Positions 1 through 9,857 of a stretch of DNA of 64,000 nucleotides are shown here, piece by piece; the first letter of the stretch is position 1; every line of letters begins with the position of its first letter. A program made the position numbers and the translations under genes. The stretch lies in contig NZ_BBXD01000016.1 in assembly GCF_001570545.1 (NCBI RefSeq), forward strand, positions 310,001 to 374,000, given 5' to 3'. Origin of the DNA: Herbidospora mongoliensis. GTDB taxonomy: Bacteria; Actinomycetota; Actinomycetes; Streptosporangiales; Streptosporangiaceae. The notes beneath the pieces were generated by a model. The model was not told where the DNA came from. It saw only the letters and a list, made by a program, of their open reading frames with translations, and did not search any database.

Positions 1-1
1 C

Positions 2-805
2 CGGACGGCCGGCGACAAGCAGGGCGAACCCCTCCCGCTCCCGGACATCCGCCGCCACGACGACCCCCCGGCCATCGAGGTCAGGATCCTGGGCACGATC
101 GAGATCTCCCCGGTCAACGCCCTGGAAGAGGGCCGCGCCGCGCTGGCCAACGAGCTGGTGGTCTACCTGGCGACCCATCCGGGGGGAGTCCACCCGGTCG
201 TGCTGGGCGGGGTCCTGTGGCCGCGCGGTGTCCAGCCGATGGTCAGGGACGCCACCCTGGCCCGCGTCGCCGAGTGGCTCGGCAACGACCGTGCGGGCCG
301 CCCGTATCTGTACGCCGACGAATCCGGCCGCCTCCACCTCAGCGACGAGATCAGGACCGACTGGTCGATGTTCCAGGACCTGGTGCGACGCGGCGACCCC
401 ATCTCCTTGGAAAAGGCATTACACCTGGTCAGGGGCCCATTGTTGAACGCCAGACCGCCCGGCCGCTACGCGTGGCTGGCCGCCGACCCCCTCGAGTTCG
501 ACATCACCGCCTCGGTGGCCGACGCCGCCCACCGGCTGTGCGAATCCCGGCTCTACCGGGGCGACGCCGAAGCGGCCATCGCCGCGGCCAGGGCGGGCCT
601 GCTGCTGGCCGCCGACGACGAGAGCCTGTGGCGCGACCTCCTCAGAGCCGCCCACGCGACCGGGGAGCCGTCCAGGCTGCGCGCCGTCGTCGACGGACTG
701 CACCGCCGGGCGGCCTCCCACCCCTATGGGGGCGGCATGGCCCCAGAGACCGAAGCCCTCATCGACGAGCTGCTCCCCGTGTGGCGAGCGACGACCACGG
801 CCTGA
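2..805 (+). CDS. BTAD-domain transcriptional regulator, C-terminal part (open at left edge)
   Basis: The reading frame is open from base 2, so the start lies outside the window. The visible 267 residues include a stretch (PPAIEVRILGTIEI onward) like the winged-helix part of SARP/BTAD regulators, followed by alpha-helical TPR-like sequence (AAIAAARAGLLLAADDESLW) typical of the bacterial transcriptional activator domain. In actinomycetes such domains often end large LysM/membrane regulators beside secretion or pilus-like gene sets, and the next two genes encode secreted proteins. The exact family cannot be fixed without the missing N-terminus. Confidence 0.7.
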   Translation, partial: RTAGDKQGEPLPLPDIRRHDDPPAIEVRILGTIEISPVNALEEGRAALANELVVYLATHPGGVHPVVLGGVLWPRGVQPMVRDATLARVAEWLGNDRAGRPYLYADESGRLHLSDEIRTDWSMFQDLVRRGDPISLEKALHLVRGPLLNARPPGRYAWLAADPLEFDITASVADAAHRLCESRLYRGDAEAAIAAARAGLLLAADDESLWRDLLRAAHATGEPSRLRAVVDGLHRRAASHPYGGGMAPETEALIDELLPVWRATTTA

Positions 806-808
806 ACC

Positions 809-1477
809 ATGCCGAAACCCATACATCACTGGATAACGGTCCCGGCCGATCGTTACGTTCGCCCCGTGCGCTGGGTAGCCGTCTTCGGGCTCGCGGCCGC
901 CCTGACCGCCTGCGGAGCCCCGGCGGACAAGGGGTTCACCCCCCAGGGCGCGGCCCCGTCGAAGGCCGCCGTCGAGGCGCCTCCGGCGACCGCGGAGACC
1001 ATCACGATCACCGACACCCTGAAGATCTCCATCGAGTGGCCCGACCAGCGCGACGACATGATCGCCGCCTTCGCCGACTCCTATGTCGACCAGTGGAAGG
1101 CGGTCGCGTCGGGCGGCACCGACGACACCTACCTGGCCGGCGTCGAAGACGACGCGAGCCGGACCGCCCTGGCCTGGGTCACCAGCTTCACCGCGACCGA
1201 CACCTCGGCCCAGGGCACCGCCAAGCTCTATTCGATCCGCGTCGCCGCGGTCGACGGCCGGGGCGCCGAGATCGACGCCTGCGTCGACACCTCGGGCATC
1301 CAGGTCATCGACGAGACCGACACCCCGGTGGCCAACCAGCCCAACTGGACCAAGCCCCCCAAATCCATCTACCTCCAGGTCGCCGCCGTACGGCGAGGGG
1401 ACGACGGCACCTGGCGCGTCAAGCTCTTCAAGCACGCCGCCTACCCCGACCAAGCCGCGAAGGAGTGCCAACGGTGA
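809..1477 (+). CDS. Putative lipoprotein of unknown function
   Basis: A 222-residue protein beginning three bases after the preceding stop, so probably co-transcribed. A hydrophobic stretch (WVAVFGLAAALTAC) ends in a lipobox-like LTAC, predicting a membrane-anchored lipoprotein. An in-frame GTG at 866 would give a shorter and more usual signal peptide, so the start is uncertain. The mature part has no motif I recognise; it looks like a compact NTF2-like or Mce-associated-type domain (YVDQWKAVASGG...TYLAGVEDDA), but that is only an impression. Confidence 0.6.
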   Translation: MPKPIHHWITVPADRYVRPVRWVAVFGLAAALTACGAPADKGFTPQGAAPSKAAVEAPPATAETITITDTLKISIEWPDQRDDMIAAFADSYVDQWKAVASGGTDDTYLAGVEDDASRTALAWVTSFTATDTSAQGTAKLYSIRVAAVDGRGAEIDACVDTSGIQVIDETDTPVANQPNWTKPPKSIYLQVAAVRRGDDGTWRVKLFKHAAYPDQAAKECQR

Positions 1478-2403
1478 AAGCCGTGCTCGCCTTGACCCTG
1501 GCCCTGAACCTGCTCAGCGCCGACCCGAACCCCGGCGGCGCCCACGGTGAGGGCTTCCAGACGGGCCGGACCGTCGGCGTCCAGCTGTCCAACTCCAGCA
1601 TCATCATCAGCGGCACCGGGACCTCCGGTCGTGCCGACGGCTACCGGATCAAACGACCCTGCTGGTACGAACCCGGCAACTCCGCCGAGGACATGCTGAA
1701 AACCCAGGAAGAACTCCGCTCGTGGTGGTTCCACACCAACCCCGGCGGCACCGAAGAGGACTTCCAGAAGTTCCTGGAGCAGTACAAGGACAAGGTCGGC
1801 CAGGACGGCCGCTGGTGGTCCCCCGCCTACAACGCGGCCGACCCCGGTGGCATGGCCTGCTGGTCGAACCTCCAGGGGGCGCTGTGGGTCCCCGAAGGTG
1901 AGACGCCGCCCGGCGGGATCACCATCGCCGAACTCCTGGAGATCGCCCGCGCCGCCCTGACCGTCCCGGAACCGACGATCGAGCTCAACCCCGACGCGAA
2001 GAGCTTCGTCAACCTGCCGACCTGGGTCTGGCTGGGCAACACCGGCGAGACCACCCGATCGGTCACCGCCACGCTGCCGGGCGTCATGTCCGCGACCGTC
2101 ACCGCGACCCTCGACAACATCACCATCGACGCCGGCACCACCGCCGACCGCGCCGAGGTGAAACAGAACTGCGGCCCGAGCGGCCGCCCCTACGTCAAGG
2201 GCGGCACCTTCAACTGCGGCGTCCGCTACCTGCGCGCATCGGCCGACCAGCCCCGCAAGGTCTACACGATGACCGTGACGACGGTATGGCCCGTGACGAG
2301 CAATGTCGACCAGTCTGTCGTACCGTTCGTTTACGATCCGGTGGAGGCGACGGTAACCCGAGACGTCCCTGTGGGTGAGGTGCAAACCTCCGTCGAGGGG
2401 TAG
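1474..2403 (+). CDS. Secreted hypothetical protein
   Basis: 309 residues from a GTG whose GTGA overlaps the stop of the preceding lipoprotein gene, indicating translational coupling. The N-terminus (VKAVLALTLALNLLSA) is a short signal peptide. The mature protein is rich in Trp and Gly and contains four or more cysteines (RPCWYEPG, MACWSNLQ, KQNCGPSG, FNCGVRY), consistent with disulfides outside the cell. I recognise no enzymatic family. With the BTAD regulator and the lipoprotein it forms a three-gene unit, perhaps accessory to a secretion or pilus system left of the window. Confidence 0.65.
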   Translation: MKAVLALTLALNLLSADPNPGGAHGEGFQTGRTVGVQLSNSSIIISGTGTSGRADGYRIKRPCWYEPGNSAEDMLKTQEELRSWWFHTNPGGTEEDFQKFLEQYKDKVGQDGRWWSPAYNAADPGGMACWSNLQGALWVPEGETPPGGITIAELLEIARAALTVPEPTIELNPDAKSFVNLPTWVWLGNTGETTRSVTATLPGVMSATVTATLDNITIDAGTTADRAEVKQNCGPSGRPYVKGGTFNCGVRYLRASADQPRKVYTMTVTTVWPVTSNVDQSVVPFVYDPVEATVTRDVPVGEVQTSVEG

Positions 2404-2413
2404 TCGTCAAAGC

Positions 2414-2458
2414 CCGTGATCGTGCGTCCGTCACATCTCCTTCGGCGCACGATCACGG
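2414..2458. terminator. Bidirectional hairpin between convergent genes
   Basis: A perfect 13-bp inverted repeat (CCGTGATCGTGCG / CGCACGATCACGG) with a 19-nt loop sits between the secreted-protein gene and the convergent ogt gene. There is no clear U-tract, but the position fits a shared terminator. Confidence 0.6.
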
Positions 2459-2470
2459 CCCTCAAACCGC

Positions 2471-2968
2471 TCAGAGGCTCGCGCCCTCGTGGGCGAGCAG
2501 CCATTCCTTGACCGGGGTCCCGTAGTAGTAGCCGCCGTAGCCGCCCGACGCGGGCAGCACCCGGTGGCAGGGGATGAACGGGGCGATCAGGTTCTGGGCG
2601 CAGGCCCCTCCGGCCGCGCGGGCCGCCGTTCGCGGCATTCCGGCCCGTTCGGCCAGTTCCGCGTAGCGGACCGTCGTGCCGGCCTTGACCCCGCGCAGCG
2701 CGGTCAGAAGCCGCTGCCGCCGCTCCGTGCCGGGCTGGACGGCCGCGATGTCGTCGAGGGCGTCGAGGCGTCCGTCCAGATATTCCTTTACGGCTCCCGC
2801 CGCCCCCGGCACCTCCCCGACCGCCAGGCCCAGCTTTCGCAGTTCCGGAGCGAGCCGGACGAACATGGCCTCGGGGTCCCCGGTGAAGCCGGCCGCCACG
2901 AGCACGTCGTCCTTGGCCAGCAGGGCCAGCGGTCCGGCCGGGGTCTGCACGGTCTGTGTGATGATCAT
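2471..2968 (-). CDS. ogt: Methylated-DNA--protein-cysteine S-methyltransferase
   Basis: 165 residues that transfer alkyl groups from O6-alkylguanine to the enzyme's own cysteine. The active-site signature is present as IPCHRVLPASGG, followed by YGGYYYG, where the family usually has GGY.GG. The N-terminal ribonuclease-H-like part and the helix-turn-helix region (GTTVRYAELAERAG) are in the expected order and length. The start at MIITQTV is chosen because its ATGA overlaps the stop of the upstream ada-alkA gene, so the two repair genes are translationally coupled. Confidence 0.93.
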   Translation of the reverse strand: MIITQTVQTPAGPLALLAKDDVLVAAGFTGDPEAMFVRLAPELRKLGLAVGEVPGAAGAVKEYLDGRLDALDDIAAVQPGTERRQRLLTALRGVKAGTTVRYAELAERAGMPRTAARAAGGACAQNLIAPFIPCHRVLPASGGYGGYYYGTPVKEWLLAHEGASL

Positions 2969-4341
2969 GATTTCTCCTCGGCGTTCCACAGATGCAGCGC
3001 GGCGTAGGCCCGCCAGGGCCGCCAGCGCTCGGTCTCACTCATCGGGATGGCCAGCGCGGCCATCGTGCGGCGCAGCCCGAGATCGTCGTCGGGCCACGCG
3101 TCGGGATCGCGCAGGGCGCGCAGGGCGACGTATCCGGCGGTCCACGGCCCGATCCCCGGCAGGTCCAGCAGCGCCGCGACCGTCTCGGCCGGGTCGCCGG
3201 CCTCCAGGTCGATCTCCCCGGACGCGACCGCCTTGGCGGCGGCCCGCAACGTGGCCACCCGGCGGGTCGTCATGCCCAGCCCGTCGAGGTCGAGGCTCAC
3301 CATCTCCTCGGCCGACGGGAAGATCTCCGCCGACCGGGCCGCGATGCGCCCCAGGATCGTGCGTGCCCCAGCGACGGAGATCTGCTGGCCGACGACCGCC
3401 CGGACGAGCAGCTCGAACGAATCCCACGCCCCCGGCACCCGCAACCCCGGCCGGGCCGCGACGAGCGGCCCCAGCATGGTCGATTCGAGGGCGGCGGTGA
3501 TGGCGTGGGGGTCGGCGTCCAGGTCGAGCAGGCGGCGGCAGCGGGCCACGATCCTGGCCAGCTGCCGGGTGTCCCCGCCGGTCACGGTCAGCCTGACGTG
3601 GTCGGTGACGGGGGTCAGGGTGACCTCCCCGCCGGGGATGCGCCGCTTGTAGACGGCGTTGCCGACGACCTCCTCCACGCCGGGCACAGCCCGCGCCGCC
3701 AGGAAGCCCAGCAGCGCCCGCGCCTCGAACGGCTGCCGGACCCCCAGCCGCAGCGTCAGCCCTCCGGAGGCCATCGGACCGTCGGACTTCCGCAGGTCAC
3801 TGGGGGCGAACCGGTAGGAGTCCTTCATGGCGGAGTTGAACTGGCGTACCGAACCGAACCCGGCGGCGAACGCCACGTCGGCCATCGGCAGGGACGTCTC
3901 GGTCAGCAACTGCTTGGCGAGCAGCAGCCGCCGGGTCCGGGCCACCGCGAGCGGCCCGGTGCCCAGTTCGGCCGCGAACAGCCGGTGCAGGTGCCGTTCG
4001 CTGACGTGCAGCCGCCGGGCGAGCTCGGCCACCCCGCCCTCGTCGGCGACCCCGTCGTCGATCAGCCGCAGCGCGCGGCCCACCAGGTCGGCTCGGACAT
4101 CCCAGCCGGGCGCGCCCGGCGAGACCTCAGGCCGGCACCGGCGGCAGGGCCGGAACCCGGCCGCCTCGGCGGAGGCGGCGTGGTCGTAGAACCGCACGTT
4201 CTTGCGGGCGGGGGTCCGCGCCGGGCAGATCGGCCGGCAGTAGATCCCGGTCGAGGTCACCGCCGTGTAGAACCGCCCGTCGAACCTGCGATCCCTGGCC
4301 GAGATCACCAGGTAGCGCTCTTCGAAGTCGAGTGTGTTCAC
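2965..4341 (-). CDS. alkA: Ada-type regulator fused to AlkA 3-methyladenine DNA glycosylase
   Basis: 458 residues. Residues about 1-75 form the Ada metal-binding domain with the zinc cysteines (GIYCRPICPARTP and FRPCRRCRPE). Residues about 85-190 form an AraC-type DNA-binding domain (VSERHLHRLFAAELG). The rest is an AlkA_N plus HhH-GPD glycosylase with LPGIGPWTAGYVALR and a downstream Asp-rich loop (WPDDDLG). This Ada-AlkA arrangement is common in actinobacteria. The protein probably both senses methylphosphotriesters and excises alkylated bases, and it is coupled to ogt downstream. Confidence 0.93.
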   Translation of the reverse strand: MNTLDFEERYLVISARDRRFDGRFYTAVTSTGIYCRPICPARTPARKNVRFYDHAASAEAAGFRPCRRCRPEVSPGAPGWDVRADLVGRALRLIDDGVADEGGVAELARRLHVSERHLHRLFAAELGTGPLAVARTRRLLLAKQLLTETSLPMADVAFAAGFGSVRQFNSAMKDSYRFAPSDLRKSDGPMASGGLTLRLGVRQPFEARALLGFLAARAVPGVEEVVGNAVYKRRIPGGEVTLTPVTDHVRLTVTGGDTRQLARIVARCRRLLDLDADPHAITAALESTMLGPLVAARPGLRVPGAWDSFELLVRAVVGQQISVAGARTILGRIAARSAEIFPSAEEMVSLDLDGLGMTTRRVATLRAAAKAVASGEIDLEAGDPAETVAALLDLPGIGPWTAGYVALRALRDPDAWPDDDLGLRRTMAALAIPMSETERWRPWRAYAALHLWNAEEKS

Positions 4342-4563
4342 GCCAGCTACGCTACGCCCAGCTCATAGGGTCGGGCTGGCGGAATTCGGACCTGGCCGTG
4401 AGTGGGCCTGTGACCAGGCGGAACGTCGTCGAACGCCTCGCCTTCGCGGCCGGTTGGCGCCGGTTACGAGCCGACTGGAGACGGCGGGCGGTGCCGGCCA
4501 GGCGGAGCCGTAACAGAAAAAGAAAAGCCCCCCGAACGGCGGCGGAGGTCGGCGACGGCGCGG

Positions 4564-4597
4564 AAAATCGGGCGGCTTGCGCCGCCCGAAATTTCGG
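4564..4597. terminator. Rho-independent terminator, likely bidirectional
   Basis: A 9-bp perfect stem (TCGGGCGGC / GCCGCCCGA) with a TTGC loop is flanked by AAAA on the left and AATTT on the right. It lies just past the stop of the minus-strand NYN gene; the rest of 4342-4617 shows no gene. Confidence 0.7.
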
Positions 4598-4617
4598 CAT
4601 ATCTAGGTGCCCAGGGG

Positions 4618-5556
4618 CTACTTCGAGGAGACTCCGACACCCAGGTCGAACTCCCGGTAGACACGCGCCCAGAAGCCGTCGCGCAACCATACGCGGGCTT
4701 CCGGATAGGGCCGCAGTGAGTGCCCCAGCTCCTTCTCCGCCTCGATCAGCAGTTCGGTGTCGATGACGGTCGGCAACAGCGGGCCGGGGAGGAGATCGCG
4801 GATGTTGTCACGCCCCCGCGTGAGGATCCACTTCTGGGCCACGTGCTCGCCCACTTCCTCCACCCTCGGACGGCTGGGCCCCAGCTTGGGCTGCCCCGCC
4901 TGTTTTTGTGGCGGCGCGACCGGCTTGGCGGTACGCCCGGCGAACACCTGCGCCGGAGACGGCGGCGGCGTCACCGCGACCGGGATGGGCGCGCGGGTGA
5001 AGTAGGGACGCAGGAAGTCGGCCAAAATAATCTCAACCGTGTCGGACTCCCACACCAGCCGCTCTGCCTGGTTCGTGCCGAAAGGCGGCTCGACCCCCCA
5101 CAGGTGCACCCGCACGCCGTAGGCCTGGGCGGCCTCCACCGCCGGCACCATGTCCTCGTCACCGGCGATCAAAACGGTGTCACTGACGGCGTGGTGGCGG
5201 GCCAGCGCCTCAAGGTCGCTTCTTATTTGGGCGTCCACGCCCTTCTGCTGGCCACGCGCGTTCAAGTTGCCAAGCCGCACCTTCACCCAAGGGAGCTGGG
5301 CGATGACCCTCTGGTCAACGGTGGGCACCCGGTCGCGGGCGGCGTCGTACCAATAGACACGCAGGAGTTCGCCGGGGAGGCGCTCCATGGCATGCTTCTG
5401 CAACGATTGGATCAGCTCGTCGGCGGAGACCCGATATTCCTTACGTTCCTTCGCGCCGAGCAACACCTCGCCGGCGGCGGCATACAGGTATCCGACATCG
5501 ACGAGAACCGCGTATTTCGCTGCTCTGCTGTGCACTGCGAGGTCCGGGATGGCCAT
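4618..5556 (-). CDS. NYN-domain (PIN-like) protein
   Basis: 312 residues. The first ~180 are a NYN/LabA-type PIN-like nuclease fold with spaced acidic residues (VLVDVGYLY, KGVDAQIRSDL, LIAGDEDMVPAVE). A proline-rich linker (VTPPPSPAQVF) leads to a C-terminal domain with helical sequence such as LIEAEKELGHSLRPYPEARVW, possibly an OST-HTH-like RNA-binding domain. NYN proteins are thought to cleave RNA. It is transcribed alone with a terminator behind it. Substrate unknown. Confidence 0.8.
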   Translation of the reverse strand: MAIPDLAVHSRAAKYAVLVDVGYLYAAAGEVLLGAKERKEYRVSADELIQSLQKHAMERLPGELLRVYWYDAARDRVPTVDQRVIAQLPWVKVRLGNLNARGQQKGVDAQIRSDLEALARHHAVSDTVLIAGDEDMVPAVEAAQAYGVRVHLWGVEPPFGTNQAERLVWESDTVEIILADFLRPYFTRAPIPVAVTPPPSPAQVFAGRTAKPVAPPQKQAGQPKLGPSRPRVEEVGEHVAQKWILTRGRDNIRDLLPGPLLPTVIDTELLIEAEKELGHSLRPYPEARVWLRDGFWARVYREFDLGVGVSSK

Positions 5557-5670
5557 CGCGTCCTCCAGGCCTCGACTCCGTGTGTTGTTGGTCTAGCTGG
5601 TATTGCCCTTTTGGAGATACTCCCAACTCTTGGGCCACTTGACACCCGGTTCGGCCGATCTAATCCCTGT

Positions 5671-5874
5671 CTATTCGGGTAGCCCGCTGGCCCTCCAGGT
5701 TCCCTTACCGGGCCTTGGGGGTACGTATCCGCGCATTCTCCGCGCCGGGTCGCGCCACCGGCCGGGAGCGGGCTCAGGTTCCGGCTCCGTCTGTTCGACG
5801 GCGCGCAGGGCGACGACGAGAGCGGCGACCTCCTCGGGGGTCGCGTCGCCGCGCACGATCCGAAGGTGGGTCAC
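5671..5874 (-). CDS. Acyl-CoA carboxylase epsilon subunit
   Basis: 67 residues beginning [18 protein letters not shown], the characteristic N-terminus of the small actinobacterial acyl-CoA carboxylase epsilon subunit, and ending with a basic tail ([16 protein letters not shown]). It stimulates assembly of the alpha/beta carboxyltransferase complex. The GTG start overlaps the stop of the beta gene (GTGA), so the two are translationally coupled. Confidence 0.92.
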   Translation of the reverse strand: MTHLRIVRGDATPEEVAALVVALRAVEQTEPEPEPAPGRWRDPARRMRGYVPPRPGKGTWRASGLPE

Positions 5875-7460
5875 AGCGGGATGTTCCCGTGCTTCTTCGG
5901 CGGCAGGGAGGCTCTCTTGCCCCGCAGCGCCCGCAGCGACCGCACGACCTTGACCCGGGTGTCGGACGGCCGGATCACCGCGTCGACGTAGCCGCGTTCG
6001 GCCGCCAGATAAGGGTTGGCCAGCGTGTCCTCGTATTCGGTGACGTAGCGGGCGCGGGCCGAGTCGGGGTCGGCGGCGGCGGCGAGTTCGCGGCGGTAGA
6101 GGATGTTGACCGCGCCCTGGGCGCCCATGACGGCGATCTGCGCGGTCGGCCAGGCCAGGTTGACGTCGGCGCCGAGGTGCTTGGAGCCCATGACGTCATA
6201 GGCGCCGCCGTAGGCCTTGCGGGTGATCACGGTGACCAACGGGACGGTGGCCTCGGCGTAGGCGTACAGGAGCTTGGCCCCCCGCCGGATGATGCCGTTC
6301 CACTCCTGGTCGGTGCCCGGCAGGAAGCCGGGCACGTCGACGAAGGTCAGCACGGGGATGTTGAACGCGTCGCAGGTCCGCACGAACCGGGCCGCCTTCT
6401 CCGACGCCGAGATGTCGAGCGTGCCCGCCAGGCTCATCGGCTGGTTGGCCACGATCCCGACCGGACGCCCCTCGACCCGCCCGAACCCGACGAGGATGTT
6501 GGGCGCGAACCCGGCGTGGACCTCCAGGAACTCGCCGTCGTCGAGCACGTGGGCCAGCACGGTGACCATGTCGTAGGGCTGGTTGGCCGAGTCGGGGATC
6601 AGCGTGTCGAGCTCGCGGTCGTCGTCGGTGACCGTCAGGTCGGCCTCGGCGTCGAAGACCGGCGGCTCGTCGAGGTTGTTGGACGGCAGGTACGACAGCA
6701 GCGCCCGCGCGAAGTCGAGGCAGTCCTGCTCGTCGGACGCCTCGTAGTGGGCCACGCCCGACTTGGAGTTGTGCGTGTGCGCGCCGCCGAGCTCCTCGAA
6801 CGTCACCTCCTCACCGGTGACGGTCTTGATCACGTCGGGCCCGGTGATGAACATGTGCGACTTCTCGGCCACCATCAGCACGAAGTCGGTGAGGGCGGGG
6901 GAGTAGACCGCGCCGCCCGCGCACGGCCCCATGATCAGCGAGATCTGCGGGATCACGCCCGACGCGTGCACGTTGCGCTTGAAGATCTCGGCGTACAGAC
7001 CGAGGGAGACGACGCCCTCCTGGATGCGCGCGCCCCCGGAGTCGTTGATGCCGACGACCGGGCACCCGGTCTTGAGCGCGTGGTCCATGACCTTGACGAT
7101 CTTCTCGCCGAACACCTCGCCCAGCGACCCGCCGAACACGGTGAAATCCTGCGCGAACACCGCGACGGGACGCCCGTCGACGGTCCCGTATCCGGTCACC
7201 ACGCCGTCGCCGTACGGGCGCTCCTGCTCCATGCCGAAACTGGTCGACCGATGCCGCGCCAGCTCGTCGAACTCGACCAGCGACCCTTCGTCGAGGAACG
7301 CCACCAGGCGCTCCCGGGCCGTCATCTTGCCCTTCTCGTGCTGCTTGGACACCGCGCGCGCAGACCCGGCGTGCGCGGCCTCGTCGAGGCGTCGCTCCAG
7401 GTCGGCGATCTTTCCCGCGGTCGTGTGCACGTCGATCTCGGGCACCGGTTCAGCAGTCAT
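5871..7460 (-). CDS. pccB: Acyl-CoA (propionyl-/acetyl-CoA) carboxylase beta subunit
   Basis: 529 residues, the usual length for the biotin-dependent carboxyltransferase subunit. Landmarks include [16 protein letters not shown] near the N-terminus, [11 protein letters not shown], the oxyanion-hole region [32 protein letters not shown] and [15 protein letters not shown]. It makes malonyl-CoA or methylmalonyl-CoA with a biotinylated alpha subunit encoded elsewhere. The ATG at 7460 is preceded by a short divergent intergenic region shared with the APC permease. The birA gene in this window would serve the alpha subunit. Confidence 0.95.
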   Translation of the reverse strand: MTAEPVPEIDVHTTAGKIADLERRLDEAAHAGSARAVSKQHEKGKMTARERLVAFLDEGSLVEFDELARHRSTSFGMEQERPYGDGVVTGYGTVDGRPVAVFAQDFTVFGGSLGEVFGEKIVKVMDHALKTGCPVVGINDSGGARIQEGVVSLGLYAEIFKRNVHASGVIPQISLIMGPCAGGAVYSPALTDFVLMVAEKSHMFITGPDVIKTVTGEEVTFEELGGAHTHNSKSGVAHYEASDEQDCLDFARALLSYLPSNNLDEPPVFDAEADLTVTDDDRELDTLIPDSANQPYDMVTVLAHVLDDGEFLEVHAGFAPNILVGFGRVEGRPVGIVANQPMSLAGTLDISASEKAARFVRTCDAFNIPVLTFVDVPGFLPGTDQEWNGIIRRGAKLLYAYAEATVPLVTVITRKAYGGAYDVMGSKHLGADVNLAWPTAQIAVMGAQGAVNILYRRELAAAADPDSARARYVTEYEDTLANPYLAAERGYVDAVIRPSDTRVKVVRSLRALRGKRASLPPKKHGNIPL

Positions 7461-7541
7461 GGCGCAAGGGTAATCCGGAGGTCCCCAGCGAATTCCCAGG
7501 GGGTCGAGAGTGATGTGGGTCACACCGGGTAGTCGCGTGCC

Positions 7542-8864
7542 ATGACTACGCAGGCCCCGAGTCTGAAGCGCGTCATCGGACGCCGCATGCTTCTGCTGTT
7601 CGTCATCGGCGACATCCTGGGCGCCGGCATCTACGCGCTGGCCGGAAAAGTCGCCGGCGAGGTCGGCGGAGCCCTGTGGCTGCCGTTCCTGGTGGCGTTC
7701 GTCCTGGCCGCGCTGACCGCGACGGCTTATGCCGAACTGGTCGGCAAATACCCCCAGGCCGCCGGCGCGGCCCTCTACACCAACCGCGCCTTCGGCATCC
7801 CGTTCCTGACCTTCATCGTGGCCTTCGCGGTCCTGATGAGCGGTGTGACCTCGGCGAGCGCGGCGGCCAGGGCGTTCGGCGGCACGTATCTGGCGGAGTT
7901 CGTGACCCTGCCCACGGTCGTCGGCGCCCTCATCTTCCTGGCCATCGTGACCTTGGTGAACTTCGCCGGCATCTCCGAATCGATCAAGGTCAACGTGGTC
8001 CTCACGGTGATCGAGGCGTTCGGCCTCCTGGTCATCATCGCCATCGGTGTGTACGCCCTCATCACGGGCGACGGAGATCCCTCCCGGGCTCTGGAGTTCC
8101 ACCCCGAGAACGGCGCCTTCCTCGGCGTTCTGGGCGGAACCGCCCTGGCCTTCTACGCCCTGCTCGGCTTCGAGGACTCGGTGAACCTGGCCGAAGAGGC
8201 GCAGGAACCGCAGCGCAACTACCCCCGCGCTCTGTTCGGCGGCCTGGCCGTGGCGGGGGTCATCTACCTGGCGGTGGCGTTCACCGCGACGATGCTGGTC
8301 GACACCGAGACACTGAAGAACTCCAGCGGCCCGCTGCTGGAGGTCGTCAAGGTGGCCGGACTGGAGTTCCCGCCCAAACTCTTCGCCCTGATCGCGCTGC
8401 TGGCGGTGGGCAACACCGCGCTGATCAACATGCTGATGGCGTCGAGGCTGGTCTACGGCATGGCGCGGGAGGGCATCGTCCCGAAGGTCTTCGGCGCGGT
8501 CCACCCCGGCCGCTCGACCCCGTGGGTCGCCATCCTCTTCACGGTCGCCATCGCCGTCGTCCTGGTCTGCACCGGGGACGTGGGCGGGCTGGCCGACACG
8601 ACGGTGCTCCTCCTGCTGGCCGTCTTCACGATCGTCAACGTCTCCGTGCTCGTCCTGCGGCGGGAGACCGTCGACCACGACCACTTCCACGCGCCGGTGT
8701 GGGCGCCGGTGCTGGGCGCGGTGGCCTGCGCGGTTCTGCTCCTGCCGATCACGGGGCGGGAGGGCTCGGTCTATCTGCGGGCGCTCATCCTGCTGGCCAT
8801 CGGCGTGGTCCTGTGGGCGGTGAACCACTTCGCCGGCAGGCGATCAAGCCGCGTCGAAGAGTGA
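7542..8864 (+). CDS. APC-family amino acid permease
   Basis: 440 residues with about 12 hydrophobic segments. The first helix carries the APC substrate motif [13 protein letters not shown]. Other family signs are [23 protein letters not shown] and the later [22 protein letters not shown]. It probably imports or exchanges an amino acid or polyamine; specificity cannot be read from sequence. Divergent from the carboxylase genes with an ~80-bp gap. Confidence 0.88.
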   Translation: MTTQAPSLKRVIGRRMLLLFVIGDILGAGIYALAGKVAGEVGGALWLPFLVAFVLAALTATAYAELVGKYPQAAGAALYTNRAFGIPFLTFIVAFAVLMSGVTSASAAARAFGGTYLAEFVTLPTVVGALIFLAIVTLVNFAGISESIKVNVVLTVIEAFGLLVIIAIGVYALITGDGDPSRALEFHPENGAFLGVLGGTALAFYALLGFEDSVNLAEEAQEPQRNYPRALFGGLAVAGVIYLAVAFTATMLVDTETLKNSSGPLLEVVKVAGLEFPPKLFALIALLAVGNTALINMLMASRLVYGMAREGIVPKVFGAVHPGRSTPWVAILFTVAIAVVLVCTGDVGGLADTTVLLLLAVFTIVNVSVLVLRRETVDHDHFHAPVWAPVLGAVACAVLLLPITGREGSVYLRALILLAIGVVLWAVNHFAGRRSSRVEE

Positions 8865-8882
8865 CGTGATGGCTGTCGGAGC

Positions 8883-9767
8883 CTATGTCGTGCGGGCGTC
8901 GAAGGTGAGGAAGCCGGGTGAGCGCGGCATCTCGTCCTCCGGCAGGAGCGGCAGGCCGCTGCCGGAGTCCAGCATCACCCGGTCGCCCAAGGGCTGGCGC
9001 AGGGTGACGTCGATCCGGTCGACCAGCCCGATGGCGGGGCAGCCGTGTCCGTCCGGGAGGTCGTCGAATCCGATGTCGACCTTCACGACGACCACCTCGG
9101 GTGTCTCGTACGCGTGGGCTCCGCGGGTCGTGTCGCAGGCGCCGTGCTGGTAGGTCAGGGTGAGCCCGGTCGGAGTGCGGATCTTGTAGGTGACCACCTC
9201 GCCGGAGGTGTCGTCTCCGAAGTGCCTGGGCGGGCCGCCCATCGCCTCCGGGTCGACCGCGATCCGGCTGAAGGGCTCCGTCACGCCTTCGACGGTGAAC
9301 TCCCATGTCGGCACGGTGACCTCGCCCCGGCTGCTGTGGATCGTCGCCTCGCCGGGAGCCGCCTTGGTCACCCGCAGCGGGCGGCAGCCGGCCGCCGGGC
9401 ACTTTCCCCGGTTGGTCGCCGTCGGCCTGGTGAGCGCGGCGAAGGCCGCGTCGGCTGACAGGAGCGGCACGGTCAGGGTGCCGCCGTCCTTCCAGCGCAG
9501 CTCGGCCGGGGCGGGGGCCGCGGTGCTCAGGTCGGTCTCCGATTTCCAGGCACGTGCGCTGACGCTCCGGTAGACCCATTTGGGCCGGGGGTTCTCGGCT
9601 TCCACGTTCAGATGGCCCAGCACGACCAGGCCGTCGGTCCAGGGCTCGCGTTCCGGTGAGGTCTGCCAGTGGACGGCGACCATGCGGGCCCGTCCGGGGA
9701 AGTCGGGCTCAGCCACGCAGGCGGCCGTCAGGGCTACCACGATCAGGATGACTGGGAAGATCCGCAT
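8883..9767 (-). CDS. Putative lipoprotein, unknown function
   Basis: 294 residues starting MRIFPVILIVVALTAAC, a short signal peptide with a lipobox at Cys17. The mature part contains paired cysteines (KCPAAGCRPL; ACDTTRG and GHGCPAIG) that could form disulfides. No recognised domain. It is convergent with the permease gene and divergent from the TetR gene. Confidence 0.65.
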   Translation of the reverse strand: MRIFPVILIVVALTAACVAEPDFPGRARMVAVHWQTSPEREPWTDGLVVLGHLNVEAENPRPKWVYRSVSARAWKSETDLSTAAPAPAELRWKDGGTLTVPLLSADAAFAALTRPTATNRGKCPAAGCRPLRVTKAAPGEATIHSSRGEVTVPTWEFTVEGVTEPFSRIAVDPEAMGGPPRHFGDDTSGEVVTYKIRTPTGLTLTYQHGACDTTRGAHAYETPEVVVVKVDIGFDDLPDGHGCPAIGLVDRIDVTLRQPLGDRVMLDSGSGLPLLPEDEMPRSPGFLTFDARTT

Positions 9768-9837
9768 GTTCCCTAGACGTACCAGCCAAGTGGTTCGGCC
9801 GGGTGCTCCTCGTCGGATCGCTTGACGCTTTCAGGTT

Positions 9838-9857
9838 GTGAGTGTTCAATCAGTCAC
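9838..9857. promoter_or_regulatory. Candidate TetR operator at the regulator's own start
   Basis: GTGAGTGT-TCAA-TCAGTCAC, an imperfect 8-4-8 inverted repeat (6 of 8 pairs) ending at the ATG of the TetR gene. The same geometry and right half recur upstream of the oxidoreductase at 10444, suggesting autoregulation plus target control. Confidence 0.55.

Noticed and set aside
217-1473. Long plus-strand open frame running through the BTAD and lipoprotein genes into the secreted-protein gene
   Set aside because: Arg/Pro-rich, low-complexity translation typical of an off-frame shadow in GC-rich DNA. Only the part from the GTG at 1474 is a real gene.
7461-8828. N-terminal extension of the acyl-CoA carboxylase beta frame
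   Set aside because: The extension is antisense to the APC permease and is His/Asp/Gln-rich shadow sequence. The real start is the ATG at 7460.
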